Counted from the first letter of the stretch, positions 8,967 through 18,223 are shown. The stretch: DNA of 64,000 bases from Lysobacter sp. K5869 (GCF_018847975.1 NZ_CP072597.1:5123001-5187000), one strand, 5' to 3'. Numbers and translations are program-made. The notes: a model not told the origin generated them from the sequence alone.

Positions 8967-9701
8967 ATGGGCACGCAACCGCAGCCGGACAGCGACGACC
9001 TCCGCCTGTTCCACACCGGCGAGCACGCTTGCGGCTATTGGCCCGAGCGCATCGCCCGCGATCTGGTGCTCGACCCGCGCGATCCGCGCCTGCGCGACTG
9101 GTATCCGCACGCGCTGGGCTGGGGCTTCCGCCGCTCCGGTGACATCGTCTACCGCCCGCATTGCAGCGGCTGCCGCGCCTGCGTCGCGGTGCGCATTCCG
9201 GTGGATCGCTTCCAGCCCGACCGCAGCCAGCGCCGCTGCCTCGCGCGCAACGCGCAGGTGGAGATGCGCGTGCACCGCGCCGAGCGCACGCCCGAGCAAC
9301 TGGCGCTGTACCGGCGCTATCTCGCCTCGCGCCACGCCGGCGGCGGCATGGACGGCCACGGCGCGATCGAGTTCGATCAATTCCTGATCGGCAGTTGGAG
9401 CGAGAACCGCTTCCTGGAACTGCGCGAAGCCGGTCACGGCCGCTTGCTCGCGGTCGCGGTCACCGATGTGGTCGAGGACGCGCTGTCGGCGGTCTACACC
9501 TTCTACGACCCCGACCTCGCCGACCGCAGCCTGGGCACGCTGGCGATCCTGCGCCAGATCGAATGGGCGCGGCGCGAGCGGCGCAAGCATCTGTACCTGG
9601 GTTACTGGATCGCCGGCCATCCGAAGATGGACTACAAGCGCCGTTTTCGACCGTTGGAGGCCTTCGATGGCCGCGACTGGCGGGTTTTTACACATTCGTA
9701 A
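8967..9701 (+). CDS. bpt: Aspartate/glutamate leucyltransferase (arginyltransferase family, Bpt)
   Basis: A 244-residue protein of the bacterial aminoacyl-tRNA-protein transferase family. Features are the N-terminal [11 protein letters not shown], the paired-cysteine motif [12 protein letters not shown], and the C-terminal [15 protein letters not shown] of the GNAT-like half. Bpt enzymes attach leucine to N-terminal Asp or Glu of proteins, marking them for ClpAP degradation in the N-degron pathway. The ATG at 8967 was chosen because TATGCT, a likely -10, lies at 8954-8959, inside the longer alternative frame that would start at 8931. Confidence 0.92.
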   Translation: MGTQPQPDSDDLRLFHTGEHACGYWPERIARDLVLDPRDPRLRDWYPHALGWGFRRSGDIVYRPHCSGCRACVAVRIPVDRFQPDRSQRRCLARNAQVEMRVHRAERTPEQLALYRRYLASRHAGGGMDGHGAIEFDQFLIGSWSENRFLELREAGHGRLLAVAVTDVVEDALSAVYTFYDPDLADRSLGTLAILRQIEWARRERRKHLYLGYWIAGHPKMDYKRRFRPLEAFDGRDWRVFTHS

Positions 9702-9826
9702 CACGCGTCACGTTCAGGTCGTGTATCTCGTAGCCGCGTCGTGAACACGACGAGCGGGATGGCGCCACTCGCTGGCCTGGCAATGGAGCCGCCGCCCTCA
9801 TCACTTACCGCCACATGGAGTCCGCA

Positions 9827-10279
9827 ATGAAATTGAAGGTCCTGTTCCTGGCCGCCGCCGTCACCCTGGCGCTGGCCGCCTGCAACAAGCCCGCCGACAA
9901 GCCGGCCGACGCCGCTCCGGCCGACGCCGCCGCTCCGGCCGCCACGGCCCCGGCCGACGCTGCCCCGGCCGCCACCCCGGCTCCGACCGACGCCGCTCCG
10001 GCCGCCCCGGCCGACGCCGCTGCCGCTCCGGCCGCCGCGCCGACCGCCAGCGTCGGCGTGCCCGAGTGCGACGACTACCTGAGCAAGGTCCGCGCCTGCC
10101 TCACCGACAAGGTCCCGGCCGACCAGCGCGCCGGCCTGCAGGCCGCGCTCGACCAGAGCCAGAGCTCGTGGGCGCAGATGGCCGCCACCCCGCAGGGCAA
10201 GACCGCCCTGGCCGGCGCCTGCAAGACCGCGCTGGAGCAGAGCAAGGCGCAGTACTCGGCGCTGGGTTGCACGCTGTAA
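9827..10279 (+). CDS. Ala/Pro-rich lipoprotein
   Basis: The 150-residue precursor has a lipoprotein signal peptide with lipobox LAAC (Cys about residue 21). It continues with a low-complexity Ala/Pro/Asp linker (repeated PADAAPA) and a small C-terminal domain of about 70 residues holding three Cys (ECDDYLSKVRACL, GACKTAL). The layout suggests an outer-membrane-anchored protein with a flexible stalk through the periplasm. Function unknown. TGGAG precedes the ATG by about 7 bp, and a strong terminator closes the unit. Confidence 0.85.
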   Translation: MKLKVLFLAAAVTLALAACNKPADKPADAAPADAAAPAATAPADAAPAATPAPTDAAPAAPADAAAAPAAAPTASVGVPECDDYLSKVRACLTDKVPADQRAGLQAALDQSQSSWAQMAATPQGKTALAGACKTALEQSKAQYSALGCTL

Positions 10280-10300
10280 TTCGTTCGCTTCGTTCCGCGA

Positions 10301-10332
10301 CGACGCCCCGGCTTGCCGGGGCGTCGTTTTTT
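10301..10332 (+). terminator. Rho-independent terminator of the lipoprotein gene
   Basis: A 12-bp perfect stem (CGACGCCCCGGC / GCCGGGGCGTCG) with a TT loop, followed directly by TTTTTT. Confidence 0.95.
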
Positions 10333-10346
10333 GGGGCGAGTGAATG

Positions 10347-10400
10347 AAGGGAGTCAGGGGAAAAAGGGAAAGAGGGGAAAGAGGGAAAGAAGGGAATGGG
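10347..10400 (+). repeat. Purine-rich tract complementary to the downstream tandem repeat
   Basis: A run of GGGAAAAAGGGAAAGAGGGG-type sequence on the + strand, followed after 50 bp by the pyrimidine repeat at 10450. The two could pair as an imperfect hairpin or form a triplex. Similar purine-rich intergenic tracts are common in xanthomonads. Confidence 0.6.
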
Positions 10401-10449
10401 GGAATGGCGGCCTCCATCGGAATCGGGCTTGGCCGGCGATCCAACCATT

Positions 10450-10539
10450 CCCTTCTTTCCCTTCTTTCCCTTCTTTCCCTTCTTTCCCTTCTTTCCCTTC
10501 TTTCCCTTCTTTCCCTTCTTTCCCTTCTTTCCCTTCTTT
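10450..10539 (+). repeat. Tandem repeat, 10 copies of CCCTTCTTT
   Basis: Ten uninterrupted identical 9-bp units followed by a partial CCCTTTCCCCC. The array sits 58 bp before the ATG of the endonuclease/exonuclease/phosphatase lipoprotein gene, probably in its promoter or leader. A unit of 9 keeps the surrounding frame open (it would read FFP or SFP repeats), but no sensible protein starts upstream of it. Confidence 0.97.
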
Positions 10540-10597
10540 CCCTTTCCCCCTGCCTCCCTTCATTCGCCTGCCTCATCCCCATGCCATCATCCCCGCC

Positions 10598-11833
10598 ATG
10601 TCCAGACTCCTCCTCCCCTGCGCCGCGCTCGCCGCGGCCCTGCTCGCGGGCTGCACGCAAGTGAACGTCCACGGCGATCCCAAGGCCTACGCCGACGCCC
10701 AGACCCCGGCCGGCGCGCCGGCGCGGCTGCGCGTGGCGACCTACAACACCTCGCTCTACGACGAAGCCGACGGCGGCCTGATCCGCCGCTTCCAGGCCGG
10801 CGACGACAACGCGCGCAAGATCGCCGCGGTGCTGCAGCGCGTGCGTCCGGATCTGGTCCTGCTCAACGAATTCGACTACGACCCGCAACAGCGCGCGGCC
10901 GACCTGTTCCAACACGACTACCTCGAAGTCGCCCAACCCGGCGGCGGCGAAGCGCTGCGCTATCCGTACCGCTACCTCGCGCCGGTCAACACCGGCGTGC
11001 CCAGCGGCCTGGACCTCGACGGCGACGGAAAATCCGGCGACGCCGCGCGCGGCGACCGCGCGCGCGGCAACGACGCCTGGGGCTACGGCCTGCACCCCGG
11101 CCAATACGGCATGCTGGTGCTGTCGAAGTACCCCATCGACGCCGCCGCGGTGCGCAGCTTCCAAACCTTCAAGTGGGCGAACCTGCCGAACGCGCGGCAA
11201 CCGCGCGACCCGTCCACCGGCAAGCCGTGGTACTCGGCGAGCGTGTGGCCGCAGATGCGCCTGTCGTCGAAATCGCATTGGGACGTACCGGTGCGCACCC
11301 CGCTCGGCGTGCTGCACTTCCTCGCCGCGCACCCCACCCCGCCGGTGTTCGACGGCCCCGAAGACCGCAACGGCGCGCGCAATCACGATGAAATCGCGCT
11401 ATGGGCGCGCTACCTCGACGGCGGCCGCCCCGCATGGCTGTGCGACGACCAAGGCCGTTGCGGCGGCCTGGCCGACGACGCGCGCTTCGTCATCGTCGGC
11501 GACATGAACGCCGACCCCGTCGACGGCGACGGCGTGCCCGGCGCGATCAAGCAACTGCTCGACCACCCGCGCGTGGATTCGACCCACGTCCCGCGCAGCG
11601 AAGGCGCGAGCGAACGCGCGCAAGGCTACGGCTTCCCGCGCAAGGGCGACATCGCCACCCACACCGGCGACTTCGGCCCGAAGGCGGGGACGCTGCGGCT
11701 CGACTATGTATTGCCGTCGCGCGGTTGGAAGGTCGAGGGCACGGGGGTGTTTTGGCCTAAGGCCGGCAGCGAGGAGTCGAAGATTTCCGAGGCGAGCGAT
11801 CATCATTTGGTGTGGGTGGATTTGGCGCAGTAA
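10598..11833 (+). CDS. Endonuclease/exonuclease/phosphatase-family lipoprotein
   Basis: The 411-residue precursor begins with a lipoprotein signal peptide (MSRLLLPCAALAAALLAGC, acylated Cys about 17). It has the EEP-fold signatures RVATYNTSLY, LLNEFDY (metal-binding Glu), VIVGDMNADP and a terminal SDHHLVWVDL. The fold hydrolyses phosphodiesters of nucleic acids, phospholipids or inositol phosphates; the substrate here is not evident. It should be membrane-anchored and face the periplasm or exterior. The start at 10598 is chosen because it begins the signal peptide just after the 9-bp repeat array. Confidence 0.85.
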   Translation: MSRLLLPCAALAAALLAGCTQVNVHGDPKAYADAQTPAGAPARLRVATYNTSLYDEADGGLIRRFQAGDDNARKIAAVLQRVRPDLVLLNEFDYDPQQRAADLFQHDYLEVAQPGGGEALRYPYRYLAPVNTGVPSGLDLDGDGKSGDAARGDRARGNDAWGYGLHPGQYGMLVLSKYPIDAAAVRSFQTFKWANLPNARQPRDPSTGKPWYSASVWPQMRLSSKSHWDVPVRTPLGVLHFLAAHPTPPVFDGPEDRNGARNHDEIALWARYLDGGRPAWLCDDQGRCGGLADDARFVIVGDMNADPVDGDGVPGAIKQLLDHPRVDSTHVPRSEGASERAQGYGFPRKGDIATHTGDFGPKAGTLRLDYVLPSRGWKVEGTGVFWPKAGSEESKISEASDHHLVWVDLAQ

Positions 11834-11847
11834 GTCGCCGCTCCACG

Positions 11848-12399
11848 ATGGACGACACGCATCGGCAATCGCTGCGCACGCGAATCCGCGCCATCGAGAT
11901 CGGGCCCCCGCCCGATCCATGGCACGAAGTCGCTCGGATCGCAATCGGCGGATTGGAATGGGTTGGCTTCGAACCAGACGGCGATCTGCTGCTGGTCGCA
12001 TCGAGCCGGGGACGCGGCGTGTTCGACATGCGCAGCGGAGAAAAACTCGCGCGCGATTACCACGACATCGGATTGGATGATCGCCGCATGGAGACTGAAG
12101 GCATCGGCCCCCTACAAGGCCAAACCGTACGCATGGCCGGCATAGGCGGCGGCGGTTTGAACCGCGGCGCCCACGACGGTTGGCATTTGGAAATCGCCGC
12201 TCCCGACTGGCCGCAACAGGATGTCTTCCTGATCGAACCTTTTTCGATGCTGTTCGATCCGCGCCCCGCGCATGCGGGCAAGGCGCATAAGCTGCTCTCG
12301 ACATGGCCCCTCGTCGCTTACGGTTTTTCGCCCACCGGCCAAAGTTTTATCGTGGCCACCAGCAGCGACATCGTGCTGTTCGCGCGGGATTCGACCTGA
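11848..12399 (+). CDS. Conserved hypothetical protein
   Basis: A 183-residue protein without signal peptide or transmembrane segment. It is rich in short beta-strand patterns (LEWVGFEPDGDLLLVASSRGRGVFD and, near the end, YGFSPTGQSFIVATSSDIVLFAR) that look like two blades of a propeller-like repeat. I do not recognise a named family. The ATG at 11848 comes 14 bp after the preceding stop, so it could be cotranscribed. Codon use is slightly less GC-biased than in neighbouring genes. Confidence 0.65.
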   Translation: MDDTHRQSLRTRIRAIEIGPPPDPWHEVARIAIGGLEWVGFEPDGDLLLVASSRGRGVFDMRSGEKLARDYHDIGLDDRRMETEGIGPLQGQTVRMAGIGGGGLNRGAHDGWHLEIAAPDWPQQDVFLIEPFSMLFDPRPAHAGKAHKLLSTWPLVAYGFSPTGQSFIVATSSDIVLFARDST

Positions 12400-12517
12400 A
12401 CTTCGGCGACGCCCTTCGTCGCCGCCGAACGGTCGGCGCCGTTCGCTTCGCCGCAAGCGCGCTAGCATGGCGCGCGGCCGCAGGACCGGCCGCGACGTTC
12501 GACGCCAAGGATTCGTC

Positions 12518-13318
12518 ATGAACACGCCCGTTACCTGGGCCATCCAGACCAACTTCATCGCCGACGATCAAATACGCCGGGTCTGGCGCGCCGCCGAGAA
12601 TGCCGGCGCGCGCGTGCAGGAAATCCAGGTGATCCCGTTCTCAGACGATCTCGGCAACGAAGTGCCGGAGCTCGGCGGCGTGGTGATTCCCTACGGCGCG
12701 ACCAAGCTCACCCGGCTGGCGCAAAAGCGCGGCTGGCGCGGACTGTGCTTCGACGAAGGCTTGTTCCGCGTCGACGCCTGGAACCGCCATCGCGACGACA
12801 TGCTCAACCAGCGCGTGCGGCAGATGAGCGTGCGCGAATGCATGGCGGCGATGCTGGACGAGGACGAGGACAGCCGCTGGTTCGTGCGGCCGGTGCAGGA
12901 CCTCAAGCACTTCGACGGCACCGTGACCGTGGCCAAGGAGATCCGCCGCTGGATGAGCAGCGTGGATTCGGGCAACTACAGCTTCGACGCCGAAACCGAA
13001 GTCATCGTGGCACCGGTGCAGACGCTGCACGGCGAGTGGCGTTTCTTCGTGGTCGGCGGGAAAGTCGTGGACGGCTCGTCCTACCGCATCGCCGGCCAGC
13101 GCATGGCCAATGCGGTGGCCCGGCCGGAGCTGTACGAAATCGCGCAATCGCTGGCCGACGGCTGGCTGCCGCACCCGGTCTGTGCGATGGACGTGGCGCT
13201 GACCGACGAGGGCTACAAGGTGATCGAGTTCAATACCTTCAATTCGTCGGGGTTCTACTCGCACGACATCGAAAAGATCGTCGCCGCGGTGACCGCGCAT
13301 TTCGCCCACGCCGCATGA
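12518..13318 (+). CDS. ATP-grasp domain protein (DUF4343-like)
   Basis: The 266-residue protein contains the C-terminal half of an ATP-grasp fold, with WRFFVVGGKVVDGSSYRI and the metal/ATP-binding VIEFNTFNSSGFY. DUF4343 ATP-grasp proteins are presumed carboxylate-amine ligases that use ATP through an acyl-phosphate; substrates are largely unknown. There is no export signal. Its stop overlaps the start of the next gene (ATGA at 13315-13318), implying translational coupling with the SUKH protein. The ATG at 12518 has AAGG 7 bp upstream. Confidence 0.8.
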   Translation: MNTPVTWAIQTNFIADDQIRRVWRAAENAGARVQEIQVIPFSDDLGNEVPELGGVVIPYGATKLTRLAQKRGWRGLCFDEGLFRVDAWNRHRDDMLNQRVRQMSVRECMAAMLDEDEDSRWFVRPVQDLKHFDGTVTVAKEIRRWMSSVDSGNYSFDAETEVIVAPVQTLHGEWRFFVVGGKVVDGSSYRIAGQRMANAVARPELYEIAQSLADGWLPHPVCAMDVALTDEGYKVIEFNTFNSSGFYSHDIEKIVAAVTAHFAHAA

Positions 13319-13662
13319 GCGCAATCGAGACGCTCGCGCAAGTCGAACACTGGCACGGCGCCCCGCTCGCCGCCGCGCTGCGCGCGTTCCTGCTCGCTCG
13401 CGCGGACTGCGAGAACGGCGCGGTGCGGCTGTACGCGCTCGACGAAATCGTCGAGCGCAATCTGACTTACGAAATCCGCGAATACTGCCCCGGCTTCGTG
13501 ACCATCGGCGACGACGGCGGCGGACGCGCGGTCGTGGTGCACGGCGCGCTGACGCCGCCGACGGTGTTCGTGGTCGGCCACGGCAGCATGAGCGAAGCGG
13601 ATTTCGTCGCGGTGGGCGCCGATCCGCACGAATGGTTCGACCGGGCTTGCCCGGTCGATTGA
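13315..13662 (+). CDS. SMI1/KNR4 (SUKH) family protein
   Basis: A 115-residue single-domain protein with the SUKH signatures VRLYALDEIVERN, YCPGFVTIGDDGGG and a C-terminal DPHEWFDR. In bacteria this superfamily includes many immunity proteins of contact-dependent or secreted toxins, but stand-alone housekeeping members also exist. No toxin gene is adjacent; its only partner is the overlapping ATP-grasp gene upstream. Confidence 0.75.
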   Translation: MSAIETLAQVEHWHGAPLAAALRAFLLARADCENGAVRLYALDEIVERNLTYEIREYCPGFVTIGDDGGGRAVVVHGALTPPTVFVVGHGSMSEADFVAVGADPHEWFDRACPVD

Positions 13663-13699
13663 GATCGCCCGGCGTCTCGCCGCGAGCGAAATCCGAGGC

Positions 13700-14053
13700 T
13701 CACTCCGCGCGAAACTCGCGCACCACCTCGATCACCCCGACGATGTGGTCGTTGAGCGCCTCCAACTCCTCGGCCGGCACCCACCACTCGGTGTGGTGCG
13801 CGCCGCCGACTTTCTGGATCGGGTAGCGGGCCATGAAACCGGCGTCGACTTCGAAGCGGGTCACCGCGCCGTAGCCGCTGTCCTTGACGTTCCAGCGCTC
13901 GGCGATTTCGGCGGCGTAGCGCTCGTTGGTCACCGGATAGAAGATCGGTTGTTCCGGCAGGCGCGGCGGCCAGCGCTTGAATGCGTTCTCGCGCAGACGT
14001 TCGAGTTCGTTGGGGCCGACGGGGCGGTAGAGCGTAACGGTGTCGCCTTGCAT
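13700..14053 (-). CDS. Conserved protein (annotated ADP-ribosylation/crystallin J1 in relatives)
   Basis: A 117-residue cytosolic protein beginning MQGDTVTLYRPVGPNELERL, with PPRLPEQPIFYPV and EWWVPAEELEALNDHIVG. Xanthomonas homologues with the same layout carry the name ADP-ribosylation/crystallin J1, but the catalytic features of ADP-ribosylglycohydrolases are not visible, so the name is not evidence of activity. The start at 14053 has AAGGA 8 bp upstream; a longer frame to 14116 would run through the terminator at 14074-14100. Confidence 0.7.
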   Translation of the reverse strand: MQGDTVTLYRPVGPNELERLRENAFKRWPPRLPEQPIFYPVTNERYAAEIAERWNVKDSGYGAVTRFEVDAGFMARYPIQKVGGAHHTEWWVPAEELEALNDHIVGVIEVVREFRAE

Positions 14054-14073
14054 GACACGAATCCTTGTGAACG

Positions 14074-14100
14074 AAAAACGGCCGCGTCGCTCGCGGCCGT
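14074..14100 (-). terminator. Rho-independent terminator
   Basis: ACGGCCGCG - TCGCT - CGCGGCCGT, followed on the minus strand by a TTTTT run (14074-14078). It separates the 14219-14650 gene from the gene at 13700-14053. Confidence 0.85.
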
Positions 14101-14218
14101 GCGCAGGGTAAACCAAGGCGCCGTGCGCAACCAGCGCACGCAGAACGTCAGATTCGACGCGCCGCGCTCGGATCGTCGCGATCCGAGCGCGAAGCCGCGG
14201 AGCCGAAGGCCGCGTGCA

Positions 14219-14650
14219 TCACTTCGGTTTGTCTTCGCTCGCGATCACCGGCGACGGCGCGTCCGGCACCGCCGGCGCGGGCGTTTCCGGCGCAGGCACC
14301 GCCGGCGGCGATGGCGGTTGCGCGGGCGCCGCGACCGGCGCGGGCGCGCTCGCCGGCTTCGCCGCGGGTTTCGCCGCGTTGCGCGGGCCGAAGCCGAACG
14401 AGCCCTCGCCGTGCGCGGACACGATCATCCGCAGCATGCTGCCGGGCACCATCAGTTCCAAGGTGAGGTCGCGCCCGTCGGCGGTGCGGCCTTCCAAGGT
14501 CATTTCGGTGAACGCGCCGCCGGTGTCGATCTCCTTGCACAGCACGTGCGGCCCGGCCGGTCCGTCGAGCAAATAAGGACGGATCGCCTCGCCCAGCGCT
14601 TCCAGCGCCTGCGGGAAGAAGAACACGGCGTAGCCTTGGGTTTCGTTCAT
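14219..14650 (-). CDS. Conserved hypothetical protein with Pro/Ala-rich tail
   Basis: The 143-residue protein has a compact N-terminal domain (about 1-85) with VFFFPQALEALGEAIRPYL and a beta-rich part ending in SFGFGP, then a low-complexity Pro/Ala tail of about 55 residues. No signal peptide is evident. Similar proteins occur next to purT in xanthomonads, where their role is unknown. It follows purT on the same strand with an 85-bp gap and is closed by its own terminator. Confidence 0.7.
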   Translation of the reverse strand: MNETQGYAVFFFPQALEALGEAIRPYLLDGPAGPHVLCKEIDTGGAFTEMTLEGRTADGRDLTLELMVPGSMLRMIVSAHGEGSFGFGPRNAAKPAAKPASAPAPVAAPAQPPSPPAVPAPETPAPAVPDAPSPVIASEDKPK

Positions 14651-14735
14651 CGTCGTTCCGCTCTCGAAGGTCGCGCGGTGGAAGATCGCGTCCGCGCGAA
14701 GCGCGTGCGCAGGAGTCGTAAGGCTTGGACCGCGC

Positions 14736-15935
14736 TCAGCGCAATTCGATCCGCAGCTGCGCCGCGGCTTCGCGCGCCTTGGCGCGGGCCTCGTCGATGT
14801 CGGTGCCGAGCGCCAGGGTCACCGCGACGCGGCGGTGGCCTTCCACGCGCGGCTTGCCGAACAATCGCAGTTGCGTGTCGATCTGCCCCAGCGCAGCATC
14901 GACGCCGGAGAACACCGGCACGCCATGGCCCTGCGCCAGCACCGCGCAGGACGCGGACGGGCCGTGTTCGCGGATGGTCGGGATCGGCAGGCCGAGGATC
15001 GCGCGCGCGTGCAGCGCGAACTCGCTCAGGTCCTGCGAGATCAGCGTGACCAGCCCGGTGTCGTGCGGCCGCGGCGAGACTTCGCTGAACCACACCTCGT
15101 CGCCCTTGACGAACAACTCGACGCCGAACACGCCGAAGCCGCCGAGATCGTCGGTGATGGCGCGGGCGATGTCCTGCGCGCGCGCCAGCGCCACCGGGTT
15201 CATCGGCTGCGGCTGCCAGCTTTCGCGGTAATCGCCGTCGCGCTGCAGGTGGCCGATCGGCGCGCAGAACGTGGTGCCGGCAGCGTGGCGCACGGTCAGC
15301 AGGGTGATTTCGTAATCGAAGTCGATGAAGCCCTCGACGATGACCCGGCCGGCGCCGGCGCGGCCGCCGGTCTGGGCGTAGTCCCAAGCCGCGTCGATGT
15401 CGGCGTCGCCGCGCACCAGGCTCTGGCCCTTGCCCGAGGACGACATCACCGGCTTGACCACGCACGGCAGGCCGACGTCGGCCACGGCCGCGCGGTAGTC
15501 CTCGCGCGTGTCGACGAAGCGGTACGGCGAGGTCGGCAGTTTCAGCGTTTCAGCGGCGAGGCGGCGGATGCCTTCGCGGTCCATGGTCAGGCGCGCGGCG
15601 CGTGCGGTCGGGATGACGCGGGTGTCGCTGCCGCGGCGGGCGAACTCGTCTTCCAGCTCGACCAGGGTCTGGGTGTGGATCGCCTCGATCTCCGGCACGA
15701 TCAGGTTCGGCCGCTCGGCCGCGATCAGCGCGCGCACGGCCTGGCCGTCGAGCATGTCCAGCACGTGGCTGCGGTGGGCCACCTGCATCGCCGGGGCGTC
15801 GGCGTAGCGGTCGGCGGCGATCACTTCCACGCCGAAGCGCTGCAGCTCGATCGCCACTTCCTTGCCCAGCTCGCCCGAACCGAGCAGAAGCACGCGGAAA
15901 GCGTGTGGGGACAGCGGCGTGCCGAGCGTGGTCAT
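14736..15935 (-). CDS. purT: Formate-dependent phosphoribosylglycinamide formyltransferase 2
   Basis: This 399-residue ATP-grasp enzyme makes formyl-GAR from GAR, formate and ATP, the folate-independent third step of purine synthesis. It shows the N-terminal nucleotide-fold motif [12 protein letters not shown], the ATP-binding [14 protein letters not shown], and the metal-binding [25 protein letters not shown]. The length matches E. coli PurT. The ATG at 15935 was preferred over an upstream TTG at 15944 because GAGG lies 9 bp before it. Confidence 0.96.
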   Translation of the reverse strand: MTTLGTPLSPHAFRVLLLGSGELGKEVAIELQRFGVEVIAADRYADAPAMQVAHRSHVLDMLDGQAVRALIAAERPNLIVPEIEAIHTQTLVELEDEFARRGSDTRVIPTARAARLTMDREGIRRLAAETLKLPTSPYRFVDTREDYRAAVADVGLPCVVKPVMSSSGKGQSLVRGDADIDAAWDYAQTGGRAGAGRVIVEGFIDFDYEITLLTVRHAAGTTFCAPIGHLQRDGDYRESWQPQPMNPVALARAQDIARAITDDLGGFGVFGVELFVKGDEVWFSEVSPRPHDTGLVTLISQDLSEFALHARAILGLPIPTIREHGPSASCAVLAQGHGVPVFSGVDAALGQIDTQLRLFGKPRVEGHRRVAVTLALGTDIDEARAKAREAAAQLRIELR

Positions 15936-16046
15936 GGCGTGCAACCTCAGAAACAGTGGGGAGGGATGAGCCTAGTCTAACTTTCCGCGTCCGCCGCGGC
16001 CTTGCCGGGCTATGGCGCCGCCGGGGCGCATGCGATGCTTTAGGCC

Positions 16047-17051
16047 ATGTCCTCTGCGTCCCAACGGCACGCCGACCGTGCCGCCGCCCCTCGCCTCGCC
16101 GACGCGCCGCCCGCGCCGCGCGGCGCGCGCCGCTGGCGTTGGCTGGCCGCCGGCGCGCTGCTCGCGGCCGCGCTGGCGAGCGCGCTGGCGCTGTGGCGCG
16201 CGCACCGCGCGCAGCCGCCCGCACCGGGCACCAGCGAGCTGGCCGGCATGCTGCTGGACCCGCAGTTGTCGGAAATCAGCGGGCTGGCCGCTTCGCGCCG
16301 GCATCCCGGCGTGCTGTGGATGCACGACGACGGCGGCAACCCCGAGCGGTTGTTCGCCGTGGCCGAAAACGGCGACCGCCTCGCCACCGCGCGGATCGAA
16401 GGCGCGATCAAGACCGATTGGGAAGACATGGCGGCCTTCGAACTCGACGGCCGCCATTACCTGCTGATCGCCGACACCGGCGACAACGGCGGCCTGCGCC
16501 GCAGCCTGCAGCTGCACATCATCGAAGAACCCGAGCGGATCGAGAACGCGCGGCTCAAGCCGGCGTGGTCGATCGCCTTCCGCTGGCCCGACGGCGCGCG
16601 CGATTGCGAGGCGGTGGCGGTGGACGTGGCGCGCAAGCAGATCCTGCTGATCTCCAAGAAGCGCCAGCCGCCGGAACTGTTCTCGCTGCCGCTGATGCCG
16701 GCCGGCAACGCGCTGCAGACCGCGACCAAGCTCGGCGAGCTGGCCGGCGTGCCCGAACCCGACGCGCAACTGCGCCAGTCCAACCCGTTCCGGGCCAAGA
16801 TCCAGGGCCAGGTCACCGCCGCCGACGTCTCGCCGGACGGCCGCACCCTGGCGGTGATGACCTACCGCTACCTGCTGCTGTACCCGCGCCAGCCGCAACA
16901 GGATTGGGCGCAGGCCGTGGCCGGCCCGCCGCGGGTCAGCGAACTGCCGTGGCTGCCGCAGGCCGAAGCGCTGGGCTGGTCGGCCGACGGCCGCTTCCTC
17001 TACGCGACCGGCGAATTCATCCCGGCGCCGTTGTACCGGATCGCCCCGTAA
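16047..17051 (+). CDS. Membrane-anchored beta-propeller-like protein
   Basis: A 334-residue protein with one N-terminal transmembrane segment (about 30-50, WRWLAAGALLAAALASALAL) and a presumed periplasmic domain. Its repeats (SEISGLAASRRHPGVLWMHDD, LLIADTGDNGG, AEALGWSADGRFLYATGE) look like the blades of a phytase-esterase-like propeller. The catalytic function is not determinable. It has its own promoter region, 111 bp from the divergent purT. Confidence 0.7.
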   Translation: MSSASQRHADRAAAPRLADAPPAPRGARRWRWLAAGALLAAALASALALWRAHRAQPPAPGTSELAGMLLDPQLSEISGLAASRRHPGVLWMHDDGGNPERLFAVAENGDRLATARIEGAIKTDWEDMAAFELDGRHYLLIADTGDNGGLRRSLQLHIIEEPERIENARLKPAWSIAFRWPDGARDCEAVAVDVARKQILLISKKRQPPELFSLPLMPAGNALQTATKLGELAGVPEPDAQLRQSNPFRAKIQGQVTAADVSPDGRTLAVMTYRYLLLYPRQPQQDWAQAVAGPPRVSELPWLPQAEALGWSADGRFLYATGEFIPAPLYRIAP

Positions 17052-17066
17052 AGCCGGTTTCCTCCC

Positions 17067-17254
17067 TGTAGGAGCGGCGTAAGCCGCGACCGCGACACCA
17101 CGCCTACGCCGGAACCCCCTGCCCGACCGGCCCCACCGCAAATCGGCCCGCCCCCTGTAGGAGCGGCGCGAGCCGCGACCGCGACATCGCACCTACGCCG
17201 AAAGCCCCGCCGCGAGCGGCCACCCCGCAGTCGCGGCTCACGCCGCTCCTACAG
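17067..17254. repeat. GTAG-type REP cluster (two direct, one inverted copy)
   Basis: Copies start at 17067 and 17156 (TGTAGGAGCGGCG..GCCGCGACCGCGAC), with an inverted copy at about 17229-17254. Each contains the hairpin GCGGC-N4-GCCGC and the GTAG head that defines RAYT-mobilised REPs in xanthomonads. Confidence 0.9.
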
Positions 17255-17349
17255 GATTCCGGCCCGTCGAACCTCATCCCGACCAACGGCAGCTGACGAT
17301 CTGATATCAATCTGATATCAAACCACCAGAACCCCAAGGACGAGCCGCC

Positions 17350-18213
17350 ATGAAAGAGAACCCCACCCAGTCCCTCCCCGGTATCCCGGCCCTGCTCGGC
17401 CTGCTGCTGATCCTGGCCGGCTGCGGCTACGTCTTCGTCTCCAGCGCCGCCGCCGGCCCCAGCGCGGTCACCGTGATCGCGGTGCTGCTCGGTTTGGTCA
17501 CCGGCTTCTGCCTGTTCGGCCTGTACATGGTCGAGCCCAATCAGGCCGCGGTGCTGAGCCTGTTCGGCAAATACGTCGGCACGGTCAAGGACAACGGCCT
17601 GCGCTGGAACAACCCGCTCTACGCCAAGCGCAAGGTCAGCCAGCGCGTGCGCAACTTCGAGAGCGGCAAGCTCAAGGTCAACGAACTCGACGGCAGCCCG
17701 ATCGAAATCGCCGCGGTGATCGTCTGGCAGGTGGTCGACTCGGCCGAGGCGGTCTACAACGTCGACGACTACGAAACCTTCGTCCACATCCAGTCCGAAT
17801 CGGCGCTGCGGGCGATGGCCACCAGCTATCCCTACGACCAGCACGAGGACGGCCAGCTCTCGCTGCGCAGCCACGCCACCGAGATCTCCCAGCACCTCAA
17901 GGAAGAACTGCAGGAACGCCTCGCCGACGCCGGCGTCAACGTCTCCGACGCGCGCATCAGCCATCTGGCCTATGCGCCGGAAATCGCTCAGGCGATGCTG
18001 CAGCGCCAGCAGGCCAACGCGGTGATCGCCGCGCGCACGCGCATCGTCGCCGGCGCGGTCGGCATGGTCGAAATGGCGCTCGCCGAATTGCAGAAGAACG
18101 GCGTGGTCCAACTCGACGAAGAGCGCAAGGCGCAGATGGTCAGCAACCTGCTAGTGGTGCTGTGCGGCGAGCGCGGCACCCAGCCCATCGTCAACACCGG
18201 CAGCCTGTACTGA
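17350..18213 (+). CDS. SPFH/Band 7 domain membrane protein
   Basis: The 287-residue protein has two N-terminal hydrophobic segments (about 10-32 and 38-60) followed by an SPFH domain: [26 protein letters not shown], then the central [24 protein letters not shown] and a helical C-terminal region. Such proteins oligomerise on the membrane and organise microdomains or protease complexes. It is the first gene of a tight four-gene operon (17350-18968) and starts after a REP cluster and an AT-richer stretch with a repeated TGATATCA (around 17301-17319), probably the promoter or operator. Confidence 0.9.
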   Translation: MKENPTQSLPGIPALLGLLLILAGCGYVFVSSAAAGPSAVTVIAVLLGLVTGFCLFGLYMVEPNQAAVLSLFGKYVGTVKDNGLRWNNPLYAKRKVSQRVRNFESGKLKVNELDGSPIEIAAVIVWQVVDSAEAVYNVDDYETFVHIQSESALRAMATSYPYDQHEDGQLSLRSHATEISQHLKEELQERLADAGVNVSDARISHLAYAPEIAQAMLQRQQANAVIAARTRIVAGAVGMVEMALAELQKNGVVQLDEERKAQMVSNLLVVLCGERGTQPIVNTGSLY

Positions 18214-18223
18214 GGAGCGCGCC

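Noticed and set aside
10344..10664. Reading frame through the 9-bp repeats giving SLL or FFP repeats
   Set aside because: It depends only on the tandem repeat being a multiple of three. It has no ribosome site or homology, and the true gene starts at 10598 with a lipoprotein signal.
13700..14053. ADP-ribosylation function of the 117-residue protein
   Set aside because: The name in relatives is not backed by visible catalytic residues, so it is kept as conserved protein of unknown function.
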